From contig JASANG010001358.1 of NCBI GenBank assembly GCA_030248215.1, positions 124,001-188,000 of the forward strand: DNA of 64,000 nt, written 5' to 3'. The translations under genes and the position numbers were made by a program. The notes under the pieces are model-generated. The model saw only the letters and a program-made list of their open reading frames with translations, had not been told where the DNA came from and searched no databases. Within the stretch, counting starts at the first letter, position 1. The number at the start of each line of letters is the position of its first letter. This stretch comes from Enoplolaimus lenunculus. Its lineage: Eukaryota; Nematoda; Enoplea; Enoplida; Thoracostomopsidae. This document shows positions 10,932 through 22,956 of this stretch, in pieces.

Positions 10932-13289
10932 TGCGCCGAGGATACGACTACAGCTTTGGCCGACCTTTGAAGCATTACCTGTAGCTTCGTTTGTCATATA
11001 GATTGCACCGAAGGTCAGTTTTGAGACCTGAGAAAGCAAACTTCTTGTCAACCTAGCATGCAAACAGCTGTAGCAATATGGTTTGCAGTTTTGTACCCAT
11101 ATCAGTTTATTTTGCCCCGGTGATAGTCAGTCAGTTGCAAAGAAAATCAATGTAGCATTTATACTGCAAATATATTCAAAATCTTTCTTACCAATTTACA
11201 ACACGTTTGTCTTTGAAGTTTGCCACGAGCGAAAACAATGTCACCGCCCGAGGGCGGTGACAAAAACTGTATCTAGGAGAGCACACATCAATGCCCTCCT
11301 GTTTTTGACTTTTGGTTACTCCATAGTTCTCCAGTGTCAACCGAAAATATTAATAAGTAGAAATATATGTAAACACTTCATTATGAGAAGATACGCTTGG
11401 TATATTAACATTTGACCAAACAGAACCAAGAAAATCCTTCGAAAACTTACCGAACCAATTACCACAAGAAATATTTTTGAAGAAGTTAATAACCACATCG
11501 AACCAAGGAAAAATACACACTCTACAGGGTCCAATTTATGAACCGAAACTAGTATTAAAGCAAAGAAAACAGAGAAGTAGTGCCTGTGCTCATGTTCATA
11601 GTTTTTTACGATTGATTCTGATTGGCCAAAACGTACAACCGACCGATTCATTTTTATTAGGTAGGATCTTTATGCCAACCTTTTATAATCTCAAGTCTAC
11701 AAGTTTATGGCTACGTTGAAACTATAAATTGAAAATACTCACTTGTACTACTCGGCTTGTGTTTGTTTGAAATAAATTTATTTGTTTTGCACTTTATTCA
11801 GGAACTTTACCATGCACAGGTTGGTAGATGATATAGTTTTCCCGCTTTCTCCGAAACAGTGTTGAACTTTTTACAGTTTTCCATAGAAAATATAATAGTT
11901 GGCCCGTTTTCATGAAGAAATATCATATAGGCTCAGGAAGCAGCCCGGATGTGCAAGTAAACATGCATAGATCGGCAGGCTTCAACATATTAGTTTACTG
12001 TAATCTTGCACCTTGCAGTCATACAAGAAAACATGGTGCTGCTTAGTGTTGACCAGACTACGCGGATCGTATATAATTTACAGGCTTCTTCGGTATTTGC
12101 CTATGCCAACTATTATTTGAATTCTATTCGATACCGAACTGCACTTGTGCGGTTAATGTCGCCTGTTTTTTTGAGTGTTTGTAGAATTCGAAAAATTTTA
12201 TTTTATCATTGATATGGAATATACATAGCTAGTGCCGTATGATGCAGCGAAGCAATTTGCTAAAGGTTTATTAAATGTTGACATTGAGGTGGTATTGGCA
12301 TGGGTATTTTTCATCTGTTGTACCTTTCCGACGTTCTGGTAATCAGATAGAATTATCAAGATTAATACTATTTGGTCACAACCAGTGTCATAGCGCACAT
12401 GATTGTGTCAGTCTGTAAGCTTTGGACTTCGCATTTTGGCCCTGTTTGAGGCGAAAATATCCGAAAACTATATGTTCTTGACTCCTGCAACTCTAAGTGA
12501 TTTGATTCGGGTTAGTACGCTCTGGAGTGTTAACACCGTGTTTTGCAGGTTTAATACAAGTAACAGAACAAATAATACAGCAGCGTACACCATATAAACG
12601 TAGGCAATGCTAATTTGACTCGCGAAATCCGCAATTTTACGAAATTTCTGGATAACTCGAAATTGTGTCGAAATTAGGACTATAGCCACGTTTTACGTCA
12701 AATTCGGGGTTAAACTGTCCAAAAAGCAGCGAATTCACTGCAATTCTGCTCAAACAAATACTGCGCGGCAGGGATAACAATATGCAAGCCGCCGGACCCG
12801 TAGTTGCACAATTTGCAACACAGAACACGCCATTTCCGCGATTTTCAGAGTATCACCAAAATACACATATTTCCGGGCACTAGGTCGGTACGCTCGCTAA
12901 AAATCAATCCGTTAATCTTGCTACGTTAATAATAATTATTTAGGCTGAAAAACTCAAGGATAAGTCTCGGAAAATAGGCAGAAAATAAGTTTGGGAATTT
13001 TGGGGAGATTTTTGGTAAATTTAAGGGTTTTGAACGGAAAGTGGAATGCGCGAGTAAAAATAACCCAGAATATAAGAAATAACGAATACAGACACAATAT
13101 AAGTCGAAATAACGGCACATTTATAAACTAAATCGACTTAACTCAAACAAGCACAAAGCGACGGTAATGTCGCATAAAAGCGGGTTTGCAAGCGCCAAAG
13201 GCCACGAGAACACATAAACAGGGCCCGCGGTAACTGAGGGCGGGGGAACTGTGGTTGCACGGCAACCAAAGGACCCCTGCCCGACACAG

Positions 13290-13800
13290 TCTAAGTTGGA
13301 ACCGGGACTTCAGACCTTTTAACTAAGTAGCTGGAAAAGCGGGTTAGCGGGTTATAGAAGGTTTAACGCTGGTATGTTGACACGTATGCTGGCGGCTAGC
13401 ATACAGACAGAGCACTACATTGTAGTGCATGTGCACATAATGGACAAGCATGTCTCACGTGTTTACATGCCCCATTTTGCAACAAGGTCGTCACTTGACC
13501 GTGCCCCTTGTTTTCGACTGGATACCGTGTTCAAATCGCGGCAAATTACCATTGCGCTACTAGAAACCGCGACTTCAGACCTTTTAACTTAGCAGCTGAA
13601 AAGTGGATTACGGGTGGTTGGAAACTAGCGACCTTCTGCGTGTCAGGCAGACTCGTGACCACTGCGCCACACAGCCCACATCTCCAACTTCTTTTCTCAT
13701 TGATTATATGCCGACACGTATGCTGCCGGCTAGCATACATACAGTACATTGCACTATAGTGCACGTGCACATAATGGACAAGCATATGTCATATGCTTAC
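13290..13800 (-). repeat. Duplicated tRNA-derived (SINE-like) block
   Basis: Two related segments, about 13300-13480 and 13565-13800, share ACTTCAGACCTTTTAACT, GACACGTATGCTG..GGCTAGCATACA and TGCACATAATGGACAAGCAT. Between them, 13621-13678 on the minus strand reads like tRNA-Val: A box TGGCGCAGTGG, then an anticodon arm TCTGC-CTGACAC-GCAGA with anticodon GAC. The T arm is degenerate, so this is a tRNA-derived repeat rather than a working gene. A weaker relative of the flanking segment is at 54145-54270. Confidence 0.6.
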
Positions 13801-13891
13801 AAATTGTACTTAAAATGTTGGTTTAAGAAATAAAGAAAGGCCACCAATTAATACTTTATACAGTTTATCTAATCAAACCTATTTACATACA

Positions 13892-15342
<1,451 letters not shown>

Positions 15343-16189
15343 TGTTGTTGCAGGGATTAAAGACTAAGTCTAATATTGTCGTTTTTTGTTCTAAATTTGG
15401 ATATTTGTTTAGTTTTTCTCCCACGTTAGCGTTAATTTGATCGAAGGCAAAAGTGTGATCAAGACTACTGTTCGTTATTTTCGTAAACATAAGCTTAGGC
15501 TTATTTGGGTCTAAAACCTAAACGTCAATTTTATTTATCAATCTTGTGATTATATATGGGGGAAATAAACAAGTACCTAAATTTGTGTGTAATCTACGTA
15601 ATCTGTGTTTAGGTAAAACTTTATGATACATTTAAATAAATAAATATTATTACACTGTCCATCCGTTTATAGATCATATCTTTTATTTATCTACTAGGAG
15701 CCAGATGCAGATGGCAAATAATGTAACTTTTGGGCAATAAATTGAAACAGGTGCATTGATGTTCTTGATTTCTTTTGTTTGGATTTCGCGAGAGCAGAGT
15801 TTTGTTGATCATTCAATGAATAATGAAACCTCGTTTCTTTTTAGATTTTTGGTCATTTTGAAACATAATTTTTCAAATTTTATAAAGCGTTAAATTGCTG
15901 TATATTTAGCTATACATTTACGTATACTTTTTGCATAATGTGTGTTTTATGTGATGGCTAGTGCATTTGGCTCAAAATATGCAAAATAATAGTTTAGATA
16001 GCATGTGGTAAATACGGTATTGCGAATGTTATGACATTGCATTCATATGGTGTTTGGGTAAGCGAAATACGTACTGCGTACAATTAACTACAAATTCAGC
16101 AATGCGAATTGCAGGTGCGTTTGCAAGATCGTGAATTCATAGAATACTTGTCTTGTTATTTGACTGACATCAGTAAGGGTTACGCTACC

Positions 16190-16715
16190 CTTCACGTCCG
16201 GCGCCGTTCGCCACCGTGCGTCACCCGTACAGCGCCGTTTGTCACCGTGCGTATCTCGTATGTCATCTATCACCGTGCGTAACTCGTACGTCGCCGTCCA
16301 TCACCGTCCGTCATCCATCCGGTGCCGTCCATCACCGCCCGTCATCCATCCGGTGCCGTCCATCACCGTCCGTCATCCATCCGGCGCCGTCCGTCTCCGT
16401 CCGTCATCCATCCGGCGCCGTCCGTCTCCGTCCGTCACCCATACGGCGCCGTCCGTCTCCGTCCGTCACCCATACGGCGCCGTCCGTCACCCATACGGCG
16501 CCGTCCGTCACCCATGCGGCGCCGTCCGTCACCCATACGGTGCCGTCCGTCACCCATACGGCGCCGTCCGTCACCCATACGGCACCGTCCGTCACCCATA
16601 CGGCGCCGTCCGTCACCCATACGGCGCCGTCCGTCACCCATACGGCGCCGGCCGTCTCCGTCCGTCACTCATACGGCGCCGTCCGTCTCGGTCCGTCACC
16701 GTACGTAGTCGCACG
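16190..16715. repeat. 21-bp GC-rich minisatellite
   Basis: The core unit CGTCCGTCACCCATACGGCG (plus one C) repeats in near-perfect register from about 16476 to 16650. It is flanked by longer, decayed units with CCATCCGG variants. It stays open in several frames on both strands because no unit contains a stop; this is a by-product of the repeat, not evidence of coding. Confidence 0.95.
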
Positions 16716-17427
16716 TGAGTTGTTTGTGTACGATACCGCACGCTGATGGACAGCGCCGGACGGTACCGTGTGGATGACGGACGGCGGCGCACGTCAACAA
16801 AAGTATAGCGCAACCGTAACTGTCTCAGGATTATTTTTCAGAGTTAACTGGTTTTTATGCTATTGTATAAACTCAACTGATGTATTAATTTTTTTTAATT
16901 TTTCCATTTTGGCTTGTATATATAATATGGTTATATTAAGTTGGGGCAGTAGGTCATGCATGTGTAGCATCCAAAAATGGGTTTATTCGTTTGTTACGTA
17001 TATATTGCTGTATTACTTGATTGTATGTATTTCTTGTGCAACTTTTACGGTTACATTTGTGTATAGCAGTGTGTTTATAAGCAACGGACAGATGTTGCTT
17101 TTTCTATTTGATATACAAAACGTTGGCTGTAGCCAAGTAATTTCAGTCAGTCGATGTATAGTGAACTATGTAGTGAAACGAGACGATTTGGTGGATTTTA
17201 TAACGGCTGTTAAGTGGTATGTTTTTTTATTATTTAATATATCACAGATGTAAAAAATCACGATAGAGCATTCTTGGTGGTAGTGTACTTTATGCCATAC
17301 AACAAAAATGTTTACAAATTTAGTGTCAACAGCGATTTCAAGCTAGTTTAATGCATTGGTTATGAGCAAGCGAATATTTCAACTTAAATGGGATAAAGTT
17401 AAAAACGTGAATATTTGCTTGTAACTA

Positions 17428-17533
17428 AGGGCATGGCTCAAACCCGTACCTTTTTGTACAAGGGTGCATGGCTCAAAGCCGTACCATTTTGTATAGGGGT
17501 GCATGGCTCACATCCGTACCCTTTTGTATACGG
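17428..17533. repeat. 35-bp tandem repeat, 3 copies
   Basis: GCATGGCTCA recurs at 17431, 17466 and 17501, each followed by a CCGTACC..TTTTGTA word. The copies differ at a few bases. Confidence 0.9.
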
Positions 17534-17852
17534 ATCCATGTCCTGTTTGTTGCAGACACCAAAATGGCTATTAGCTCAAGTTTAGTAAAATAAAATTGCA
17601 ATATGATTTGCTAGCAGAAATACTTTTTTTCGCTGAATCACTGTTTGTGCTGGTAGAAGGTAAAATTGAATATTCGGGCAGCTGATGTAGTTTATTGTTG
17701 ATTTTAGGTTGGAATTTTGAGAAAAGTTATGTTGTAGAGGGTTCGTTGTTATTTAATATGGACGGTCCTTTGTTTTTGCACGGTTTACAGGTAAAACGTA
17801 GTTTAGTTATATTTCATTGATACCGAATAGCCCTTTTAATGTGTAGGAGGGT

Positions 17853-18003
17853 GATCCATGTTACTTTAAGGGGAGTCCAGGTTTGAGATTGTTCTATAAA
17901 AGAGTAGGTTTAGGTTCTGGATTATATTTTTTGCTTAGGCTTTTAGGCTTATGTTTAGGAGTACGCTTAATCTACTGTTACGCCCCTTAAAGTAACATTG
18001 GCC
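17853..18003 (+). mobile_element. Family B MITE
   Basis: The left end is GATCCATGTTACTTTAAGG and the right end CCTTAAAGTAACATTGGCC. The CTTAGG array is short. Confidence 0.85.
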
Positions 18004-18811
18004 CTGTCTTCGAATCGTGGCACACATAGTGGTATAGAGCATTCCTATTTACATGGATCTAAGTATTCCTTATTTTATTGCATTCCAGATACGTATATAC
18101 GTTTTGATTCCGGTTTATATATTTGTAAATGCATATCATGCATTTTATATCGAAGTTACATGCGATGATACCCAGGCGTCGGTGAATTGTTAAGGTTTGT
18201 GCTGTACTCTATTGTGTCGCTAGTCGCCGAACTGCGTCGTCTAGCGGCGCATGCCGAGTACAGCGCCCAGTCGTCGATTTTTTTGGTTTACCCAATAACG
18301 GCTAAAACATTCAACGATTGTACGGTGACGCGTTTTTAGTCAGAAATTTGATACTAGAAAAATTTTAGCTTATTTTTAGCTATGATATATAAATATATAT
18401 AGGTTGATTTGTAGTGTTTTGCCGTTTGCTGTTTGTAAAAATTTGAAATTACAGTTAAATTTGGAAATTTTAAACTAGATTTAAATTTGAAAATGTCAGC
18501 TGAAATATACGTTGAGCAGTGAACTACGAAACGATTGGTCGGTGGTGATTAAGCGATGGACTGGTTTTAAAATAAGCAAACAAATTATGAAACTGTGCGT
18601 TTTATTGTTTAAAATTTGAGTCGGTACGATAGTTGAATCTGGTTGTAGGCTGGTGATGTTGTAACGGGGGTGGAATAGATATATACAGCGGTGCTGGTTT
18701 GACATAGACGTCAAGTTTGATGGGTAGAAGATGTAAATCGGCAAATGTTGCCGTAGGCGGAGATTAAGTGAAAATTAGGCAAATAAAATGACATTGAAAT
18801 TGTTAATTTCA

Positions 18812-19060
18812 GGGTTCAACCGGAGGTGTGCCGACGGTTCCGGCACAAAATCGACGTCTGCCTTCGGTTTCAGTAGAATTGTTGTCGGAGATTCCGACGA
18901 TTTCGGTAGCGAAATTTTGCATAGTTTTACAAAATTGACTGTTTTGTGCGTTTTGTTTTAACTTTTATAAGCGTAAAAGTAAACGATTTAACAACACCTC
19001 GGGCAAGTTTTTTTTATCTCCGCCTGCCGGTATTTTTTACCTTCGGTTGCATCCTGGTTA
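18812..19060. mobile_element. Family H hAT-like element with 8-bp duplication
   Basis: CAGGGTTCAACCGGAGG at the left and CTTCGGTTGCATCCTG at the right are inverted ends. The host flanks GTTAATTT and GTTAACTT differ by one base. An 8-bp duplication with a CAGGG-type terminus is the signature of hAT elements. Confidence 0.75.
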
Positions 19061-19184
19061 ACTTAAAAATTGATTTTGGAATGTTGGCAAAATTTGCTTT
19101 AGTTTGTTTTTGGACAATGTTGACAAAGTTTTGTGACAACGTTGAAATGGTTTGATCCTTGAAATAGAGAACCAGCGGTGTGTA

Positions 19185-19455
19185 TTAACCCTTTCCCACA
19201 TGAATATTTTCCATTTCCCCTGAGACCTCCTTTTATGCTAGGATTCGAACTCCAGTGACTGGAGTGGGAGGCGTATACCATCACCACTCAGCTATAGGAG
19301 CTTGACGCTCGAGCCCGAGGGGGCTCTCACATCTTGTGGTGATTTAGTACTATGTATACGTGTTGCAATTGTTAAACACGGTGCGATATATATTATTTAC
19401 CGTATACACACTGCGCTGAGTTGCCTATAGGCAACTCAATGTAAGAAGGGGTTAA
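19185..19455 (-). mobile_element. Family S: TTAA-flanked MITE carrying tRNA-like boxes
   Basis: TTAA lies at 19185-19188 and 19452-19455. Termini are CCCTTTCCCACATGA and TCAATGTAAGAAGGGG. The minus strand has A box TAGCTGAGTGG (19284-19294) and an intact B box, GAGTTCGAATCC (19241-19252). It is very similar over its length to the copy at 10305 and is the better-preserved copy of the two. Confidence 0.8.
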
Positions 19456-19717
19456 TATTTGTAACTGTTTGACTTGAAAGGGATATTTTGGTTCTATCTG
19501 TTGTGCTATGCTCATTGTATTTGGCCTTATTATAGTTTTGATGAAATAAAATTTTTTCTGTTTTGCAAAGTGAGCTGTTGTTAATCATTGTATTAATTCG
19601 CGTCGCTCACGTCATGTTTATTTTGAAGTTTGTATACGGAAAAATGTTCATGGTCAATTTTTATTGCAAAGTCGCACCACGTGTGCCTTAATATTCAGGT
19701 AGAAATTTGGACTCAAT

Positions 19718-20258
19718 CAGGGTTTAACCGGAATTTCGGTTCCGGTAGGGAAATACGGTATTTTTCATTAGCCGGTTCCGGGAAAAAATGCGCTAATTTT
19801 TCACCGGAATTTCAGGTTCTTTCGGTATTGAAATTTTTTCTCGCTCGAAAGTTTAAAAAATTAAAATTATTCTAACTTATTGTTCTAAAAGTGTCTAAGC
19901 GTGTATTGCCAAAATTTTTAATTTGTGTCATACTTTATATTTGACCATACATTTCTAACTACTGCATTTTATTTCGGGGTTTTAGCATCCTAACTGGAGC
20001 CAATGTTACTTTTAGGGGCGTAACAGTAGGTTAAGCGCATTCCTAAGCCTAAGCAAAAAATTTTCAGGATTTTGGCTTCCTAAATGGTGTGTTTATACCG
20101 TTAAAAACGATAAAATAGCGAAAAATGAATTCGATAAGATATTTTGTTTTCCGGATCGGTATTTTTTTAACCTTTTCGTTCCGGTACTTTTTCACTTTCC
20201 GGTTCTGGTATTTTTGTAACTTTCCGGTTCGGGTGTTTTATAATTCCGGTTGCATCCT
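19718..20258. mobile_element. Family H element interrupted by a family B fragment
   Basis: It opens CAGGGTTTAACCGGAATT and closes CCGGTTGCATCCTG, with many TTCCGGT words at each end. Around 19998-20066 it contains GCCAATGTTACTTTTAGG and CCTAAGCCTAAGC, the left part of a family B copy. Confidence 0.7.
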
Positions 20259-20410
20259 GGGGCCAGTGAATGGAATAGAACCGCATGAGTAGTATTGTAC
20301 AGCAGAACCGCACGAGTAGTATAAGCATATTCCTAAGTCTTAAAGCAAAAATTAGTCTTAGCTTATTTTATTTCAGTCCCACAAAACAACGTTCCGCATC
20401 GTTTTGCGTC
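20258..20410 (-). mobile_element. Degraded family A MITE
   Basis: It starts GGCCAGTGAATGGAATAGAA and retains AGTATAAGCATATTCCTAAG and TTTCAGTCCCACAAAACAAC. It is clearly older than the copies with intact ends. Confidence 0.65.
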
Positions 20411-20501
20411 CGATTTTTAGCGTTTAAAGGCCGGGGCTTTACAAAGTTCGCCAAATCCGGAGACTATATCAAATTTATTGGAACAATCTGTTAGGGTCGT
20501 C

Positions 20502-20648
20502 GGCCCTTGTTAAGATCAGTGGCGGAGTGTTTTTCTGTGCGGGAATGCAATAGAGTAAGCTTAAGCTTTAGACTATTTTTTGCCTGGCTTAGGCTTAGGA
20601 ATGCTTATAATACTGTTCCGCCCCTGTATAAGCGTACTTTTGGGGACC
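20502..20648 (+). mobile_element. Family A MITE, eroded right end
   Basis: GGCCCTTGTTAAGATCAGTG opens it, TAAGCTTAAGCTTTAGAC and CTTAGG follow, and CTGTTCCGCCCCTG comes close to the right end. Confidence 0.75.
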
Positions 20649-20802
20649 AAACGTTACAAACTTTTACGGACTAGCAAAACTTACAAAAACAGTAAAATTT
20701 ACATAATGTTCCTACCCAAATAGTAGAAGCTACCAGATTAAATTCAACCAAGTTGGACGTCGATTTACTCTGCCTTAGCCGACGGCAGTTTATCGGTTGT
20801 AT

Positions 20803-21460
20803 CTACCAGGGTACAACCGGAATTCCGGTTCCGGTAGAATATCGATCTCCGGCTCCGGTAGAAATTTTTGCGGAAGGATCCGGTAATTTCGGCGGTGGAA
20901 TTTTGCACACTTTTACAAAATTATTTGTTTGGTGCTTTTCGTTTTAACTTTTGGTGAGAAACAACTATATACTGAGATTTTGTAACCAATAAAAGCGTAT
21001 ATTAACTAAAAAACTTAACAACACCTTAAAGATATTTGCTAAAATTCGCAAATTAAACATCATTTTAACTAGCGAGTTTTGCCGCACGTCCGGCACAATT
21101 TATCGACATCCGGGTCCGGTATATTTCATCTCCGGTTACACCCTATGGTATCCAGTGATATTTTGATGGTTTACAATATATATGAAATATTAATTTTGCA
21201 TCTTAAAATTTAACTACCGAGTTTTGCCGCACGTCCGGCACAATTTATCGACATCCGGGTCCGGTATATTTCATCTCCGGTTACACCCTATGGTATCCAG
21301 TGATATTTTGATGGTTTACAATATATATGAAATATTAATTTTGCATCTTAAAATTTAACTACCGAGTTTTGCCGCACGTCCGGCACAATTTATCGACATC
21401 CGGGTCCGGTATATTTCATCTCCGGTTACACCCTATGGTATCCAGTGATATTTTTATATT
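20803..21460. mobile_element. Family H element with an internally amplified right end
   Basis: It begins CAGGGTACAACCGGAATTCC. The right end (CATCTCCGGTTACACCCTA) is present about three times because a 145-bp block has been duplicated in tandem: the word GAGTTTTGCCGCACGTCCGG starts at 21074, 21219 and 21364. Confidence 0.75.
21070..21450. repeat. 145-bp tandem repeat
   Basis: There are two and a half nearly identical units, spaced exactly 145 bp. Each contains the terminal part of family H plus flank ending GATATTTTGATGGTTTACAA. The low divergence suggests recent amplification. Confidence 0.92.
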
Positions 21461-21812
21461 TGACAAAAAAAAAACTTGTCAGTGTTCGATGATGGTTTAA
21501 AATATATATGAAATATTAATTTTGCATCTTAAAATTGATGTCAGTTTATGTGTCCTTGGAGATTGTTAAAATTTGATAAAAATGCTCATTTTGGGGTCTG
21601 AACGGTGAGTTTCGAAAGTTTTAAATTCGATAATACATCATAATTTATATAGAAAACGCGTGGATGCGTAAAAATGACAAGTTGCTATGAATTTGAGAGG
21701 TGGGAATAGTAAAATTAATAAAATTTTAAAATTTACTCAGCATGCTCGCTGTTGAAGGGAGCGTAGAATAAGGTTAAAATTTTAGGCTGGCATTAATAAC
21801 GTCGGCCAGTAG

Positions 21813-22036
21813 TACACTGTAAAAAATGGTGAGTCAAATTGACTCTCTCGGAAATAGGCTTTTCCTGACTACATAAACGGAGTCAAATTCGACTCCGCCA
21901 GAGTCAAAATCGACTCACTCAGCGATTCAGTGAATCGAATTTGACTCTGGCGGAGTCGAATTTTGACTCAGTTGGTGTAGTCAGGAAAAGCCTGTTTCGG
22001 AGAGAGTAAATTTGACTCATCATATTTTTGTAGTAT
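21813..22036. mobile_element. Family C hairpin MITE
   Basis: CACTGTAAAAAATGGTGAG to CTCATCATATTTTTGTAGT; both arms carry GAGTCAAATTCGACTCCGCC-type words. TA lies on both flanks. Confidence 0.85.
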
Positions 22037-22051
22037 GGCGTTAATAAGGTC

Positions 22052-22386
22052 AGCCAGTAGTATAGAACGCGCGCGGAACAGTAGTATAAGCATATTACTA
22101 AACCTAAGTCTAAGAATGCTCTTATACGTAAACCTAACTTAAAAATAGTCTACAGTTTAAACTTTATACCTTATTCTACACTGCAAGAAAATGGTTAGTC
22201 AAATTGCATCTCTACGAAGTACGCTTTTCGGGACTATACAAACTGAGTCAAATTCGGCTCCGCCAGAGTCAAACGTGCGACTCGGTGAGTCGAATGTGAC
22301 TCTGGTGGAGTCGAATTTTGTCTGACTTTGATTTTTGCAGTGCACTACCATGAAGTAACGTTCCGCGCCTGATCTTTACATGGGCC
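22052..22386 (-). mobile_element. Family A MITE split by a family C insertion
   Basis: The host word ATAAGGTC flanks the whole unit at 22044-22051 and 22387-22394, a perfect 8-bp duplication. The left part, up to 22178, has CGGAACAGTAGTATAAGCAT and CCTAAG words. The right part, from 22343, has AACGTTCCGCGCCTGATC and ends CTTTACATGGGCC. The family C element in between came later. Confidence 0.9.
22179..22342. mobile_element. Family C hairpin MITE nested in a family A copy
   Basis: CACTGCAAGAAAATGGTTAG to TTTGATTTTTGCAGTG. It sits in the TTCTA word of the surrounding family A element. Confidence 0.88.
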
Positions 22387-22524
22387 ATAAGGTCCGTACT
22401 TTAGGTTGATCCGTTGAAGTTTGTGATTTAGTGATTGGCGAGTGAAAAAAATGCAATAGAATCCGGTTCAATATCTGTAGCTACACTAAATGCTGGAAAT
22501 AAATTGTATTAAATTGTCAATTGA

Positions 22525-22700
22525 ATATTTTTCCGTCCTATTTCAAACCAGGATTTGAACCCGGGGCTCTATGACGGGAAGCGTATACAAGCACCACTCA
22601 GCTATTCGGGCTTCAGGGCCAAATTCGAGGGCTCTCGCGACTTGCGTAAATTTTGTGGTGCACATTTGCTCGCAGTATATATATTTTATATCAGAATAGG
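22525..22700 (-). mobile_element. Diverged family S / tRNA-like repeat
   Basis: The minus strand has A box TAGCTGAGTGG (22593-22603) and B box GGGTTCAAATCC (22551-22562). The downstream word CCCTCGAATTTGGCCCTGAA parallels the S copies. The TTAA ends are not visible, so the ends are uncertain. Confidence 0.55.
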
Positions 22701-22956
22701 CTTAAATTTTTGAAAGGAACTCAAAATCGGAATTTTTTTGTAATTTAAACTTACGCAACTTGAATTAATCACTCAGATGGCAAGTCGGTAAAGCTGAGTT
22801 ATGCTACAAATTTCGAAAATCAAGTTTATTTTTTGGACAGACGACGGCGAAAGAATTAACAGAAATATAAAGCCGTATATTTTTTAGGAAAATAATTATT
22901 TGACGAGAAAATATTTTTAGGTTTGATTACATAAAACGGTTTAGTTTGACGATTTA

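Larger units (their letters stand above)
8738..13891. other. Intergenic region between the EGF-like and calponin genes
   Basis: It holds family D copies (9275-9523, 9719-9800 partial, 9838-10070), one S element (10305-10572), one C element (10714-10931) and a duplicated tRNA-like block (13290-13800). In 10932-13280 I see only AT-rich unique sequence with short unsupported frames and no recognisable gene. Confidence 0.6.
15343..22956. other. Intergenic region between the calponin and TSEN2 genes
   Basis: This is repeat-dominated: minisatellites at 16190-16715, 17428-17533 and 21070-21450; B elements at 17853 and 19998; H elements at 18812, 19718 and 20803; S elements at 19185 and 22525; A elements at 20250, 20502 and 22052; C elements at 21813 and 22179. 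A CpG-rich patch lies at 18175-18290. The long frame at 16768-17253 is T-rich and hydrophobic and has no recognisable domain, so I do not call it a gene. Confidence 0.6.

Noticed and set aside
16768-17253. 161-codon hydrophobic frame
   Set aside because: T-rich sequence naturally gives hydrophobic residues; no motif, no splice neighbours and no codon-like composition.
19241-19294. Functional tRNA gene on the minus strand
   Set aside because: A and B boxes are present but the anticodon arm does not fold properly and the unit lies inside a TTAA-flanked repeat present in several copies.
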